From Rebecca billardiae RCC1528 (taxonomy: Eukaryota > Haptophyta): a stretch of 64,000 nucleotides of DNA. A program made the position numbers and the translations under genes. Under the pieces are notes generated by a model. That model had not been told where the DNA came from. It did no database searches and was given only the letters and a program-made list of their open reading frames with translations. This document shows, piece by piece, positions 1 to 12,440 of the stretch. Each line of letters begins with the position of its first letter. The first letter of the stretch is position 1. The DNA lies in assembly GCA_965240325.2 (NCBI GenBank), contig OZ251236.1, positions 1-64,000 of the forward strand, read 5' to 3'.

Positions 1-2229
<2,229 letters not shown>

Positions 2230-2480
2230 TGTGCGGCCCGCGTGAGAGTGATAACCGCATATTCACATCCTCCAATTCCTCCCTCTCTCTTTCCTTTCTC
2301 CCTCTTTTTCCCTCCCTCTTCTCCCCCTTCTTCCTCCCTCTTCCTCCCTCTCTCTTTCCCTTTTCGCGCCGTCGCAAAGTTAAAAATGGAGTCCACCCCC
2401 GTTATAAGGGGCCTGCCCACAAAAATGTACGGCCGGCTCCGCCGGCGCCGGCATGAATAACTGAATTTGGCTGGGCGGCG
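2230..2480. other. Telomere-subtelomere junction with pyrimidine tract
   Basis: This is the first non-telomeric sequence. From about 2266 to 2362 the plus strand is almost purely C/T (runs such as CCTCCCTCTCTCTTTCC), a strongly strand-asymmetric tract directly inside the telomere. No gene is visible. Confidence 0.7.
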
Positions 2481-3179
2481 ATGGGCGATGGCGGCGTGGC
2501 CTCGCGAAAGCCATCGCCGCCTCCCGCGACAGCGCAGCCGCGCGCGAGGCGGCCGGCCGGGCAGCGGCGGCGAGGGCGCGCCCATGCCGCCCTCGCCATG
2601 CGCGCCGCTCGCCGGCGCGAGCCCGTGCGAGGCCGACGACCTCGCCACCATCGGCGCCGGCGGCCCGCGGCCGCGGCCGCGGGCGCGCGGGCGCCCGGCA
2701 GCCAGCCGCGAGCGCGGCGTGCGGCGCGGGCGCGCGCGAGGGCGGCGCCGCCGAGGCGCGCGCGCTCGGGCCAACCGGCGGTGCACGGCGCGCGGAGGCC
2801 CGGCGCGGCTCGTCCTCGTCGGGCGCGCGCGCTGCGCGTAGCCGTGCTCGGGTGCGGCCGCGCAGGCGGGGGCGGCGCCACGCGCCCGTGCCGCCGCGCG
2901 CCGGGCTCGCGGTGCCAGCGCTCGACCGGCTGGCCGCGGGGCCGCCGCCCTCGCCGCCGCGGGGCGCGCCGAGGCGGCGCAGCGACGCGGCAGTCGCTTC
3001 GGCCCGGCCGAGGGCGCGACCGGCGCGAGAGAGGGGGAAGGGACGGAGACGGTAGACGCTCGCGCAGCGCCTGCCGGCAGGCGCCCGCCTGCGAGCGGCG
3101 CCGAGACGGAGGCCGTGGCGGCGCGCGAGTGCGGCTCGGCGGCGCCGAGCGCCGCGTCGCTCGGAGAGCCGCCACGCCG

Positions 3180-3320
3180 CGCAGCGGCATGCGCGTCACA
3201 GAGCGTGCGTGCAGTCGCGGGCAAGAGGACAGTCCAAGCGCGCAGCACGCACCCCGCGCGAAACCGCAGTGCGCAGGCTGCTGCTCGTCGGCGCGAGCCT
3301 CGCCTGCCAGGCCGCTGCGG
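3180..3320 (+). repeat. Subtelomeric direct repeat, copy 1 (with 10135-10275)
   Basis: About 140 bp beginning GCAGCGGCATGCGCG and running through GAGGACAGTCC and GCAGGCTGCTGCTCGTCGG recurs in the same orientation at 10135-10275 with only scattered differences by eye. Both copies sit in otherwise different surroundings, so this is a dispersed subtelomeric block and not a gene. Confidence 0.8.
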
Positions 3321-4379
3321 CCCGAGCCGCGACGCCCGGCGGTCGCGAGCCGCCACGCGGCGCGCAGCCACGCCTGCGCCGAGGCAGTGAGCGCGCACGC
3401 GCGCGTAGCGGACGAGGAGCACGCATACGCGCGTGCGCGCGTGGCTGACCCGCCGGCACCTCCCGCCGTTGCGCCCGTCTGCAAAGCGAGACCCACCCCG
3501 CGGAGAACTCGGGCTGCCATGCTGATTCGCGAACAAGCGACGGAATTCGGGAGCGCGACGAGGGAAAAAAGCACCGCCCTGCGACCCACGCAAAAAAAAA
3601 ACAGCCCTCGGTCTGCCAGCATGGCGGCCCTCGTTCAAGACTCAAGGGCTCAAGGCGGACGTCGTGCTGTCCGGCGCGCACGCACGCCGACTCAGCGCGA
3701 CTCAGCGGTGCGCGAGAGGGGCCACGCGCCGCCGAGCACCATGCGCTCGGTGCACCCCCTCCGGCTCGCACCGCCCCACCCGTGGCCCTTGCGACTGCGC
3801 CCCCGACGCGAGCGCACTGCCCGCTCGCTCGGCCCGCGCTGAAAGCAAACGCTGCCGGCTGCGCGCGGCCGCGCGAGCGCACGGCCGAGCGGCCGAGCGC
3901 GCTTGCTGGGGGGATGCACTCGCGTCTCCGCCACTCGCACGCACGACGCCGCGCAGTGCGCGGTGCCCGCCAGCCACGCGTGAACAGCTGCCAAGTCTGC
4001 GCGCAGAGCTCGGCCGCGGCGCGCGCGCGGCTGTTGAAAATGAAGGCTGCGCGACTCCTGCTCGCCACCGCCGACTCGCGGTGATCATGCGCGCCGGAGT
4101 GTGCGCTCGTCTCGACCGCCACGCACCACGGCAAGGGACGGCCGCTCCCTCGAAGCGAGGCGCGTGCGTGAGCGTGCGCAGCGCGGCCGTGATGGCGCGC
4201 ACCAGAGGCAGCTCGGACGGGTGGAGGATGGGGGCGCGGGGGCGGGGGCGGGCTGGGCCGGTGCGTTGCGCCAGCCCTGACCGCTGCTCGCCGCCGCGAC
4301 GGTCGCGCTCGACAGTGCTTCGACAGTGCTCGTCTCGGCCGCCGCGGCAAGGCGCGCGTGTTCAATTGACGCGAGGCGC

Positions 4380-6900
4380 GCGCGCGCCCAGCCGCACCGC
4401 AGTGGGACGGCCGTGCACAGATGAGCTGGCGCTCACGCGTGATGAGGAGCGCCCTGATGCTTGCCGCTCACTACGCAGCCCACAAGGCGCAGGCTTGACG
4501 ATGGGTAAGATGGGGGGCCGGGCGGGGGCAGCTTCGACCGGTGCGAGGCGCTGGGCCGGCTGCGGCCCTCCACATCCGCAGCGCCCGGCCGCGCGGCCCG
4601 CCTCTCCGGCGCGGCCCAGCCAGCAGCGCTCGGCTGTAGCTGCCACAGCAGCAGCGCCCGGCAGGCGGCGCCGCGCGCGCCGCGCGATCTGCTCGGGCGC
4701 GGAGCGGCAGCCTCGGCGCCGCAGGAGCGTGCGCGGCGGGGCTCACAAACACCCCGCCGCGCAAGAGCCGCGCAATTGGCAGCCGTGACGCGCCGCTCGG
4801 CGCGGCTGCACTCCCGCCCTGACTGGGCCGCCCTTGCTGCACGCTGTGATGCCCTCGCGGGCGTGGCCCGTTCACCCACCAACTCGGCCATCCAATGGGC
4901 CAGATTGCCCGCGCACAGCCATGCTGTGCTGCGCCCCGCGAAGCGCAACAGCACCTAGCCAGCCACAACGGCGCAAGCCAGCTGCAGGTTTAGCAGAGAG
5001 AGGTGCCACCTCTCTCGGCTGCAGTTGCTGAGTGGTCCGCGGGACACTCGCAGGCCGCGCTGCGACAGAGACCACAAATGGCGGCGGTGGGCGGCGACGC
5101 GGGGGATGGCTGCTGATTCGACGGTGTGCACAAAGCAGCCAAGGCTCGTCGATAGACGCCCGCCATCGCCGCCTGCCCGAACCGCCCGGCGCGGCTATCG
5201 GACGGCCCGCGCCGCTCGCCGGAGGCAGGTCGGATGGCGAGTGAGACTGGGCTGGGACAGATAAGCACCTTGGGCTCGTGCGAGGCGCAGGGGCGGATAC
5301 GGCGCTCCACGTACGCGCCGCCAGGCGCACGACCGCCTCGTCCGACGCGGGCTCGCGCCCATCTTGCGCCGCGGGATGCAGACTCGTGGGGAGAGGCCAT
5401 GCTGATTCGCGCGCAGCCGCGACCAACGGTCGTCGGTGACGTACTGACGTCGCGAAAAAAAGATTACCAACGACCGATATATTCCAGGCGAGAGAAAAGT
5501 CAACTGGGCCGCGGAAGCCAGCATGTCGGCGCCGCTTCCCGGCCGTCCGCCGGAGGGCGGCTCTCGTGCGCGTCGCGTGCGCGCGCACGGCGGCCCAGTG
5601 GAGCGCGAGGGGATCCACGCGCCGTCGAAGCACGCGCCCGGAGCGCCTCGGCCAGCTCACCACGTCCCACGCGCTGCCATCGCGACAGTGCGCGGCGGCG
5701 CGAGCGCACCGCCACTCCCCTCGCTCGGCCGCGCTGCCACGCAAACGCAGCCGGCCGCGCGCGGCCGCGCGGGTGCACTGCCGAGCGGTCGAGCGCGCTT
5801 GCTGGGGGGATGCACTCGCGTTTCCGTCGCTTGCACGACGCCGCACAGTGCGCGGTGCCCGTCAGCAACGCGTGAACAGCTGCCAAGTCTGCGCGCAGAG
5901 CTCGGCCCGGCGGCGTGCGCGGCCGTCCAACATAGAGACTGCTCTTCTGCTGCTCGCCACTGCCGACCCACGCTGACCGCGCTGGGGTGTGCTCGTCTCG
6001 ATCGCCACGTGCACGCGTCCCTGTAAGGGGCGGCCGCGCCTTCGACGTGAGGTGCGTGCGCGACCAGCGGCATGCAGCAGCTCGGCCAGTAGGCCGCTCG
6101 CGGCCTTGATGGCGAGCACTGGAGGCAGCTCGGACGAGGTGGAAGATGGGGGCGCGGGGGCAGGGGCATCTGAGCTGGTGCGCGGCGCCAGCCACGTCCG
6201 CGGCGCGCTCCCGCCACGCCGCTGCCGAGCAGCACGCGCTGCGGTCGCTCGGCTGGCTCGCACCGCCCCACGCGCTGCCGTCGCAGCGCCCGCGCGGGCG
6301 CGCGGTGGACAGCCCGCGACGACAGCGCGCTGCCCCAGGCCCAGCATCGGTACGGCCGCAACAGCCCGAGCCTGGGGCACGGGCAGCCCGTGCGGGCCCG
6401 CGCGGGCATAGTCGCGGGATGCCACGCCTCGACCTCGGCCGCGGCGCCGCGTGCTGCGCCGAGGTCAGGCGAGCCCAGCCGAGCAGCACTGGACGCGGGC
6501 GCGCCTGGCATCGCGCGCTCGGCGCAGCCGGCTCTGGACGCACTAGCCTCGGTGCTGCAGCCGCAGCCCGAGGCTGGCTCGCGGTCGTCGCGTGCGCCCT
6601 CGTGCGGGCAGCCCGTTGGGCTCCACGCCTCGCGCTCGGCTTGAACGCCGCGTGCTGCGCCGCGGCTCATCGCACCTCGCCAGCCAGGCCAGCAGCTGCC
6701 GCATGGTGTGAGCACTCGGCGCAGGCCGCGCGCGGCAACTGCGACCACTACAAATGGCGGCGGCGGGCGCGGGCGCGGGCGATGGCTGCTTGACTTGACG
6801 ACGCGCAAGACGCAGCCAAGGCTCGCCAGTAGGCGCCCGTCGTCGCTCGTCCGCCGCCCAACCCGCCATCCCCCGAGGCCGTCCGACTGCACGCGCTGAG
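4380..6900 (+). repeat. Subtelomeric segmental duplication, copy 1
   Basis: Landmarks occur in the same order and orientation about 9.05-9.16 kb further in. They include GATGGGGGGCCGG at 4501 and 13670, CGTGGCCCGTTCACCCACCAA at 4862 and 14035, GAGGCCATGCTGATTCGCGCG at 5393 and 14534, and ACAAATGGCGGCGG at 6748 and 15806. The copies have diverged by substitutions and indels. No conserved reading frame runs through both, so this looks like a chromosome-end duplication and not duplicated genes. Confidence 0.8.
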
Positions 6901-8934
6901 GGCGGCCGGGCTGCCGGCTGGACCGAGCACTGGCGCTGAGTCTCACGCTGGCGCGGTGGCACAGGGGCTGGCCGTGTGACGTATGCCTCCAAGACGCATG
7001 CCTTCGCGTCTGGCACCGGAGGGCGCGCGCGCGCCGAGCCCTGCGTGCTCGCCGCCGGCGCACGCCGGCGGCGAGCCGGAAGCCGCGCCGCCGCGGGCCG
7101 CGCGCTCAGCGGCGGCACTCTTTGCGCGCGGCGGCACTCGCGGTCTCGAACAGCGGTGCAGCGCGCGACTCGCCGGCTGTGCGAGCACGCGCTCGCCCCG
7201 CACGCCGCCGCGCCGCCTTGAGCGTGCTGTGAGCGCCAACGACACACACAAAGCACGTGCCAACCGCCGCCTCGGCAGCCATGCTGGCTGCTCCGCGGCC
7301 GCGGAAAGACGAACGCCCAGACGACCACTCACAGATTCGTTTCGTCAGCGGCCGCCAGCCCGGTAGAAAGAGCGATGGCGGCATCGCCTCCGGGCGCGGG
7401 CGGCGCCTTCACCGCTCCGCCCGCGCCCGCTCGCGCGACTGCAGGCGCGCGCGGTCGCGCACGGGCCGGGGAGGCGCGAGCCGCAGCAAAGACGCGTCAC
7501 CCGGCGCCCGGCGCGCACCCGCCCGCGCGCCTGCTCCCAGCGGGGCGAGCGCTGCGCCGCGGCGGTCGCGGCCGGCATGCAGAGCTATGTACACCCTAAC
7601 CGCAAGGGAGCAAGCCACACGCCGGGCACGCGTACGCAGCCCCGCGCAGTGGCGCGGGCGCAGCGCTGTCAACCCATCGCGCACTCATGCGCCCGCCACC
7701 CGCGTACCGCTCGCGCCGCGCCGCGCCGGAGCGCGCGCGCGCGTGGCGGCCGGCGGCCGAGTGTGCCGGCCGCCGCGGGCGTCGGGCGTGGGAACACAGC
7801 CACGGCGCATGCCGCCGGTGCGGCAGACCGCGCATGGGCGGGTGCGCACGCGACGGATCACGTGCGTGTACTACGCGGCCCCGCGCCAGCCCGTGGCGCT
7901 CCGGCCGCGCGCCGGCCCGCTTCACGCGCGGCCGCATCGCACGAGCGCAATGCCGACCGCGAGCCGTCGCCGCGGCCGCGCCTTCGCAACGGCAGCGTAC
8001 GAGCCGTCTCGCGATGAGCTGGACACGATGCATTCGCGCTGCACGCCGCGTGCCCGCCGCGCAGCGCGCCCTCGCGCCCTCTTGCCGCGCCCAAGTCGCT
8101 GCGGCGATGCGACGTGCTCGTGCGCCAGTGCGGAAAGGCCGGACGGCCCTCCCCTCCATGCTCCTTCCGTGGATACAGTTTCAGTTTGTGGGGGTCGGTA
8201 ATGGGGGTAGCACGTTGGACCAATGACGACAGTGACGAAGCACCCGTGGCGCAGCCTGGCGCCGCGGGTAGCTACCATGCGGCGTTGCACTACACGTGGC
8301 GGCGCACCCGGGCGCAGAGGCGGGCTTGAGGACGGGTCGGTATCGCGCGCGTGGTGCGGGCAGCGCGCGTGCGCTTCGGCCCCTCTCCTTGCACGCTCGC
8401 CGCCCCCGGCGCGGGTGCAGCCCCGCAGCGTGTGATGGCTCGCGGCCAGCCGATTGTCGCCAGGCTCGCGTGCTGCCGGCGTGCGCGGCGCGAGTCGGCG
8501 AGAAGCCTGCACCATGTAGGCTGTCGCGCGTCAGACGCGCGCGTATATGCCACCCTTCTCGTGCGCACCCGGCCAAGCGCCCTCCACCGCATATCCGCCG
8601 CGCGTGCCCTGCCGCCTGCTGCGTGCTTGGCATATGAGAGGCAGCGCCGGGGCCGAACCAACAGTCGTCGGTCGGCGATCGCCATCCAGCTTGCGCGCGC
8701 TGGGCGAGCGGCACACGGTTGCCGCTCACTACGCGCACAAGCTGCAATTTGGACGAAGAGTAAGATGGGGGGCCGGGGCGGGGGCAGCTTTGACCAGGGC
8801 GAGGCGCTGGCACGGCCCTTGGCGCTGGGACGGTCGTGGCACTGCATAGCTGGCGCGCGCCGCGCTTCAAATCGGTAGTGGTGCGCTCGGGGGAGCAGAT
8901 GACTAGCTATGGCTGGATCCGCCTCGAAAGCAGC

Positions 8935-9858
8935 ATCATCATTCCAACCTACCGAGCCGAGTCCTCCGACGGCCAGCCACACCGCTTGTCAGGGCGGATG
9001 CCGCCTCGCAGCGAGCTGAGGCCTCGCGCGCACCGCAGCGCGGTCGCAGCGCCCAACCACCGCCTCCGAGCCGACCGCGCGAGCGCCGCGCTGCAAATCA
9101 TCTGTGCGCCAAAGCGAGTTGAGGCGCCGGGTGGATCCGCCTCTAGAGACGCGTTCCGACCGACCGAGTCGACCCCCTCGACGGTCAGCCACGCCGTCGG
9201 TTAGAGCGGACGCCGCCTCGCCGCGAACGGAGGCCTCACGCGCACGGCCGCGCGGTCGCAGCATCCAACCACCGCCCACGAGCCGGCCGCGCGCGAGCGC
9301 AGCGCTGCAAAAGAAGCAGTGATGCACCAATGCGAGTCGAGGCGCCGGGTCGATCGGCCTCTAGAGACTTGTTCCGACTGACCAAGCCGACCCCCTCGAC
9401 GGTCAGCCACGCCGCTTGTCAGAGCGGACGCCGCCTCGCCTTCGATCATCTGAGGCCTCACGCGCACCGCCGCGTTGGCGCGGCGCCCAACCACCGCTGT
9501 CGGGCCGACCGCGCGAGCGCCGCGCCGCGAATCATCAGTGCGCCAAAGCGAGTCGAGGCGCCGGGTGGATCGGCCTCGAAAGACGCGTTTCGACCGACCG
9601 AGCCGACCCCCTCGACGGTCAGCCACGCCACCAGTTAGAGCGGACGCCGCCTCGCCGCGAACGGAGGCCTCACGCGCACGGCCGCGCGGTCGCAGCGCCC
9701 GACCACCGCTGTCGAGCCGACCGTGCGAGCGCCGCGCCGCGAATCATCAGTGCGCCAAAGCGAGTCGAGGCACTGGGTGCACCGGCCTTTAAGGACACGT
9801 TCCGACCGGCCGAGCCGAGCGACCCCCTCGACGGTCAGCCACGCCGCCAGTCAGAGCG
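8935..9858 (+). repeat. Tandem repeat, about four units of about 217 bp
   Basis: The phrase CCCCCTCGACGGTCAGCCACG recurs at about 9172, 9391, 9609 and 9824, and GCCGCCTCGC recurs at about 9000, 9209, 9429 and 9648, giving units of about 215-220 bp. A degenerate half unit (CCTCCGACGGCCAGCCACACC) starts near 8965, and the last unit decays after 9858. Units differ by substitutions and small indels. Several frames stay open through the array because the unit lacks stops, but nothing resembles a protein domain. Confidence 0.85.
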
Positions 9859-10803
9859 GCCGCAGCATCGGGCGCCGTCAGCTGAGGCGTCTGGGGGACG
9901 TGGTGAGGCCTCCGTACACGGCCGCGCCGCGCCGGGTTAGAGCAGCTGCATTCAGCAGCTGCTGCTCACCAGGGTCGGGTAAGACGAGATGGGAGATGGG
10001 GGGCCGGGGCGGGGGCAGCTTCGAACAGTACGATGCGCTGGGATGGCAGTGGGGTGCCCTGCGTCGCACCCGGCGCACGGCCGCGCCGCCGTCCGACGCC
10101 CGCCGCAGCCTCGGAGAGCAGCCACGCACCATGCAGCGGCATGCGCGGTGCAGAGCGTGCGTGCAGCCGCGGGCAAGAGGACAGTCCGCGCGCGCAGCAC
10201 GCACCCCCGCGCGAAACCGCAGTGCGCAGGCTGCTGCTCGTCGGCGCGAGCCTCGCCTGCCAGGTCGGTGCAGCCCGAGCCGCGACGCCCGGCGGCCGCG
10301 TAAATTACGCCACGCCGCGGGCAGCTACTCCTGCGCCGAGGCAGCGAGCGCGCACGCGCGTGCGTGCGCACGACCAGGTGCAGGTTGGCCGAGCGTCAGA
10401 TGGGGGGCCGGGGCGGGGGCAGCTTTTGCCTTCAGAGTGCCACGCGCTGGGACCGGGCGGCTGCGGTGCTCACCACGTGTGCGTCTGCAGATTCGTGGCC
10501 GTTCATATGACTCTGCTCGGGTCCCTGATCGGCTGGGGTCCGGGGCCCAGTCGTAGGGGACCGGACACGCCGCGCCTCGCCGCGGCGCTGGCAGGTCGGC
10601 CGACTATACTAGTTACGCGCGTAGTGCTGAGACTCATGAGGCGTGAGCTATACTGGCCCGGCCCCCACCACAGGCGCGTGATGAGCAGCGCCGTCAGATT
10701 GCGCTGCTGCGAGTAGTACGTGAGATCAGCACGAGCAGCAGTCGTCATCATCACATCGATCACTGCTTGGCGCGCTGCCGACTGCGGGAGAGAGAGAGAT
10801 AGA
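9859..10803. other. Subtelomeric sequence with block copies, no gene seen
   Basis: This stretch contains two copies of the recurring box GATGGGGGGCCGGGGCGGGG (near 9995 and 10398) and, at 10135-10275, the second copy of the 3180-3320 repeat. From about 10500 the base composition becomes more mixed. I see no coding or RNA gene. Confidence 0.55.
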
Positions 10804-11223
10804 GGGGTCAGAGCCCCACTGTGGCGTGTGTGGCCCAAAATCCAACTTTCTGTCGTCTTGAGATGAGGCTCTCAAACTTCGGGATGTCAATATTCGCCTG
10901 AAATGACCTGGGGTCACGCTGACAAGTTTTGCGAAAAAATGTCACATACTGGAGATATACGATCTCAATCTCGACGCGATCTCGGCAACATCAGTAGGGG
11001 AGATACACGATCTCCAAGGTGATCTCGCTATTTGCACCAGAATCGCACCTGCTAGATCACATTTTGACAGTCTGAAATTGGCACAGGCGGATTCTACACC
11101 CTGGAATTAAGCCTAAACGAACTTAAACGGACTCAAACAGTTATAAACTGAGGAGATATTTCATATTTCCAGATTTCGGGAGATTGTGTCACTCGGGAGT
11201 GTAACGGTCGGAGCTCTGACCCC
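10804..11223. mobile_element. Candidate MITE with GGGGTCAGAGC terminal inverted repeats
   Basis: A 420-bp AT-richer island is bounded by GGGGTCAGAGCCC at 10804-10816 and its inverse GAGCTCTGACCCC at 11211-11223 (12 of 13 bases pair). GA-rich simple sequence lies immediately outside both ends (GAGAGAGAGAT before, AAGAGAGAGAGCC after). It has no coding capacity. Two related motifs, GGAGATATACGATCTC and GGAGATACACGATCTC, lie inside. Size, composition and paired ends fit a non-autonomous DNA element. No clear target duplication is seen, so the assignment is tentative. Confidence 0.45.
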
Positions 11224-11598
11224 ACTAAGAGAGAGAGCCAGAGAGAGAGAGAGATACAGGCAATCGCGGGCAATAAGAAGTCAGAGATCTCACGGCTGGC
11301 CTCGGTTTCTTAGCCGTTCGGTAGCCCGAGCGCCTACGGAGTCTCAGTTTCTTAGCTAGGTCCGCCCGCCGCGCAGGCGCGGGGGGCGCAGGGGGGCAGA
11401 GCCCCCCGCTGAGTCTTTAGGCCCGGCCGGCGAGGCCGACGAAAATTTTGGGCCTTTTTGGAGCAAATCTGGCATGATGTTGCATGGATGCTGCGGTGCA
11501 CTGGCCAGGAGTCAGTCATCAGGAGAAGTCGGGACTTGGCCTGTACTCGTAGTCGGGCCGCGCGCCGCGTCCCCGACGGGCCGACTGCGCCTCGCCGC
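11224..11598. other. Gap between candidate MITE and dispersed repeat
   Basis: The sequence is mixed in composition, beginning with a GA-rich run (11228-11255). It repeats the phrase TTTCTTAGC twice (near 11307 and 11348). No gene is seen. Confidence 0.5.
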
Positions 11599-12440
11599 AC
11601 CTTGAATGGCCCCAGTGGGCGGAAATGGCCACATCTCCCGGAGATTGCGTGTACCCGCACGTGCGAGTAAAGTTTCGTCGGGATTTTCAGCAATTTCATT
11701 GGAGGAGGGTGCCTCACTCTATTGTCCAAACTTGCATTTTCGGGATGTGAAGCTGTAAGTGTTTCGCCTTGCGGAGTAGCGCAGCCGCCAATCCGTCCAA
11801 TGGGAAGCCAGCTCGGGCTTCGCTCAATGAAAAATGATCACATCGGCCCCCGCGAGCCCCAATCGGAAATAGATGCTCGCTCCGTTCCACTTCGCGAACG
11901 TCGGTATCTCGCCGTCTCGTGGTGGGCGAGGGGCGGAGCTGAGTGGTTGGGGCTGCGGCGCGGACTGCGATGCTGGGCTGCTGACGTTCTCCGCGCGGGA
12001 TATCTGAGGGGCACGCGAGCTGTATGTAGGGCACGCCTTGCAAACAATCTCCCCGCTGTACGTGCAGGTCATGCTAGCGTCCTCCGCGCCAAAAGAACCT
12101 GCTTGTTCTTGCGCGAGGCCCGAGTCCGCGGCACTGGTCGCTGCTCGCCGCAAGCTGGCACGCGTCAGCGTCTACACATTCACGATTCGGTGGTCATCGT
12201 GCGCCTGAGGACGGGGGCGATCTACTGAGTGCGCTGCTAGATGAGCAGGCCCGCGTAAGGTTAGATCACCCTGCTCCTCACGCCTTGCGCGCACCTTGGG
12301 TTGCTTCCGTCACGCTTGAGGCGCTTCACGTCGCACGGGTCGGCGTAAGCTGTGTGTGTGATGCAAGCAGACGTCTTCCAAGCCTGGCTTGTACCCGATG
12401 GGAGAGCATACTTCTATCGCCTTCAGCCACCACCTTCTCC
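11599..12440 (+). repeat. 842-bp dispersed repeat, subtelomeric copy
   Basis: The block beginning ACCTTGAATGGCCCCAGTGG and ending CAGCCACCACCTTCTCC is present again, reverse-complemented, at 61062-61897. By eye the copies differ only by scattered substitutions, a 6-bp indel (GCGAAC near 11896-11901, absent in the other copy) and a short palindromic segment (about 11650-11670). Identity breaks sharply at both ends. Three overlapping frames of about 70-110 codons stay open in both copies because the indel is a multiple of three. None resembles a known protein, so no gene is called. The sharp ends and two locations suggest a mobile or recently transposed segment. Confidence 0.85.

Larger units (their letters stand above)
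2481..8930. other. GC-rich subtelomeric duplicated region, no supported gene
   Basis: This stretch is extremely GC-rich with long open frames in all six frames, as expected where stop codons are rare. No recognisable protein domain or conserved intron structure appears. It is built of blocks that recur elsewhere in the subtelomere: 3180-3320 matches 10135-10275, about 4400-6900 matches about 13550-15900, 6100-6880 also matches 12600-13330, and 8650-8800 matches the start of the 4.4-kb block. I treat the open frames as spurious. Confidence 0.65.

Noticed and set aside
2402-4954. Several long Arg/Ala-rich open frames on both strands of the distal subtelomere
   Set aside because: High GC makes stops rare. 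There is no domain, no consistent frame between duplicated copies, and composition matches the non-coding surroundings.
11824-12153. A 109-codon minus-strand frame conserved in the inverted copy (61349-61672, 107 codons)
   Set aside because: All three frames remain open in both copies because the only indel is 6 bp, so conservation is not evidence of coding. No domain is recognised.
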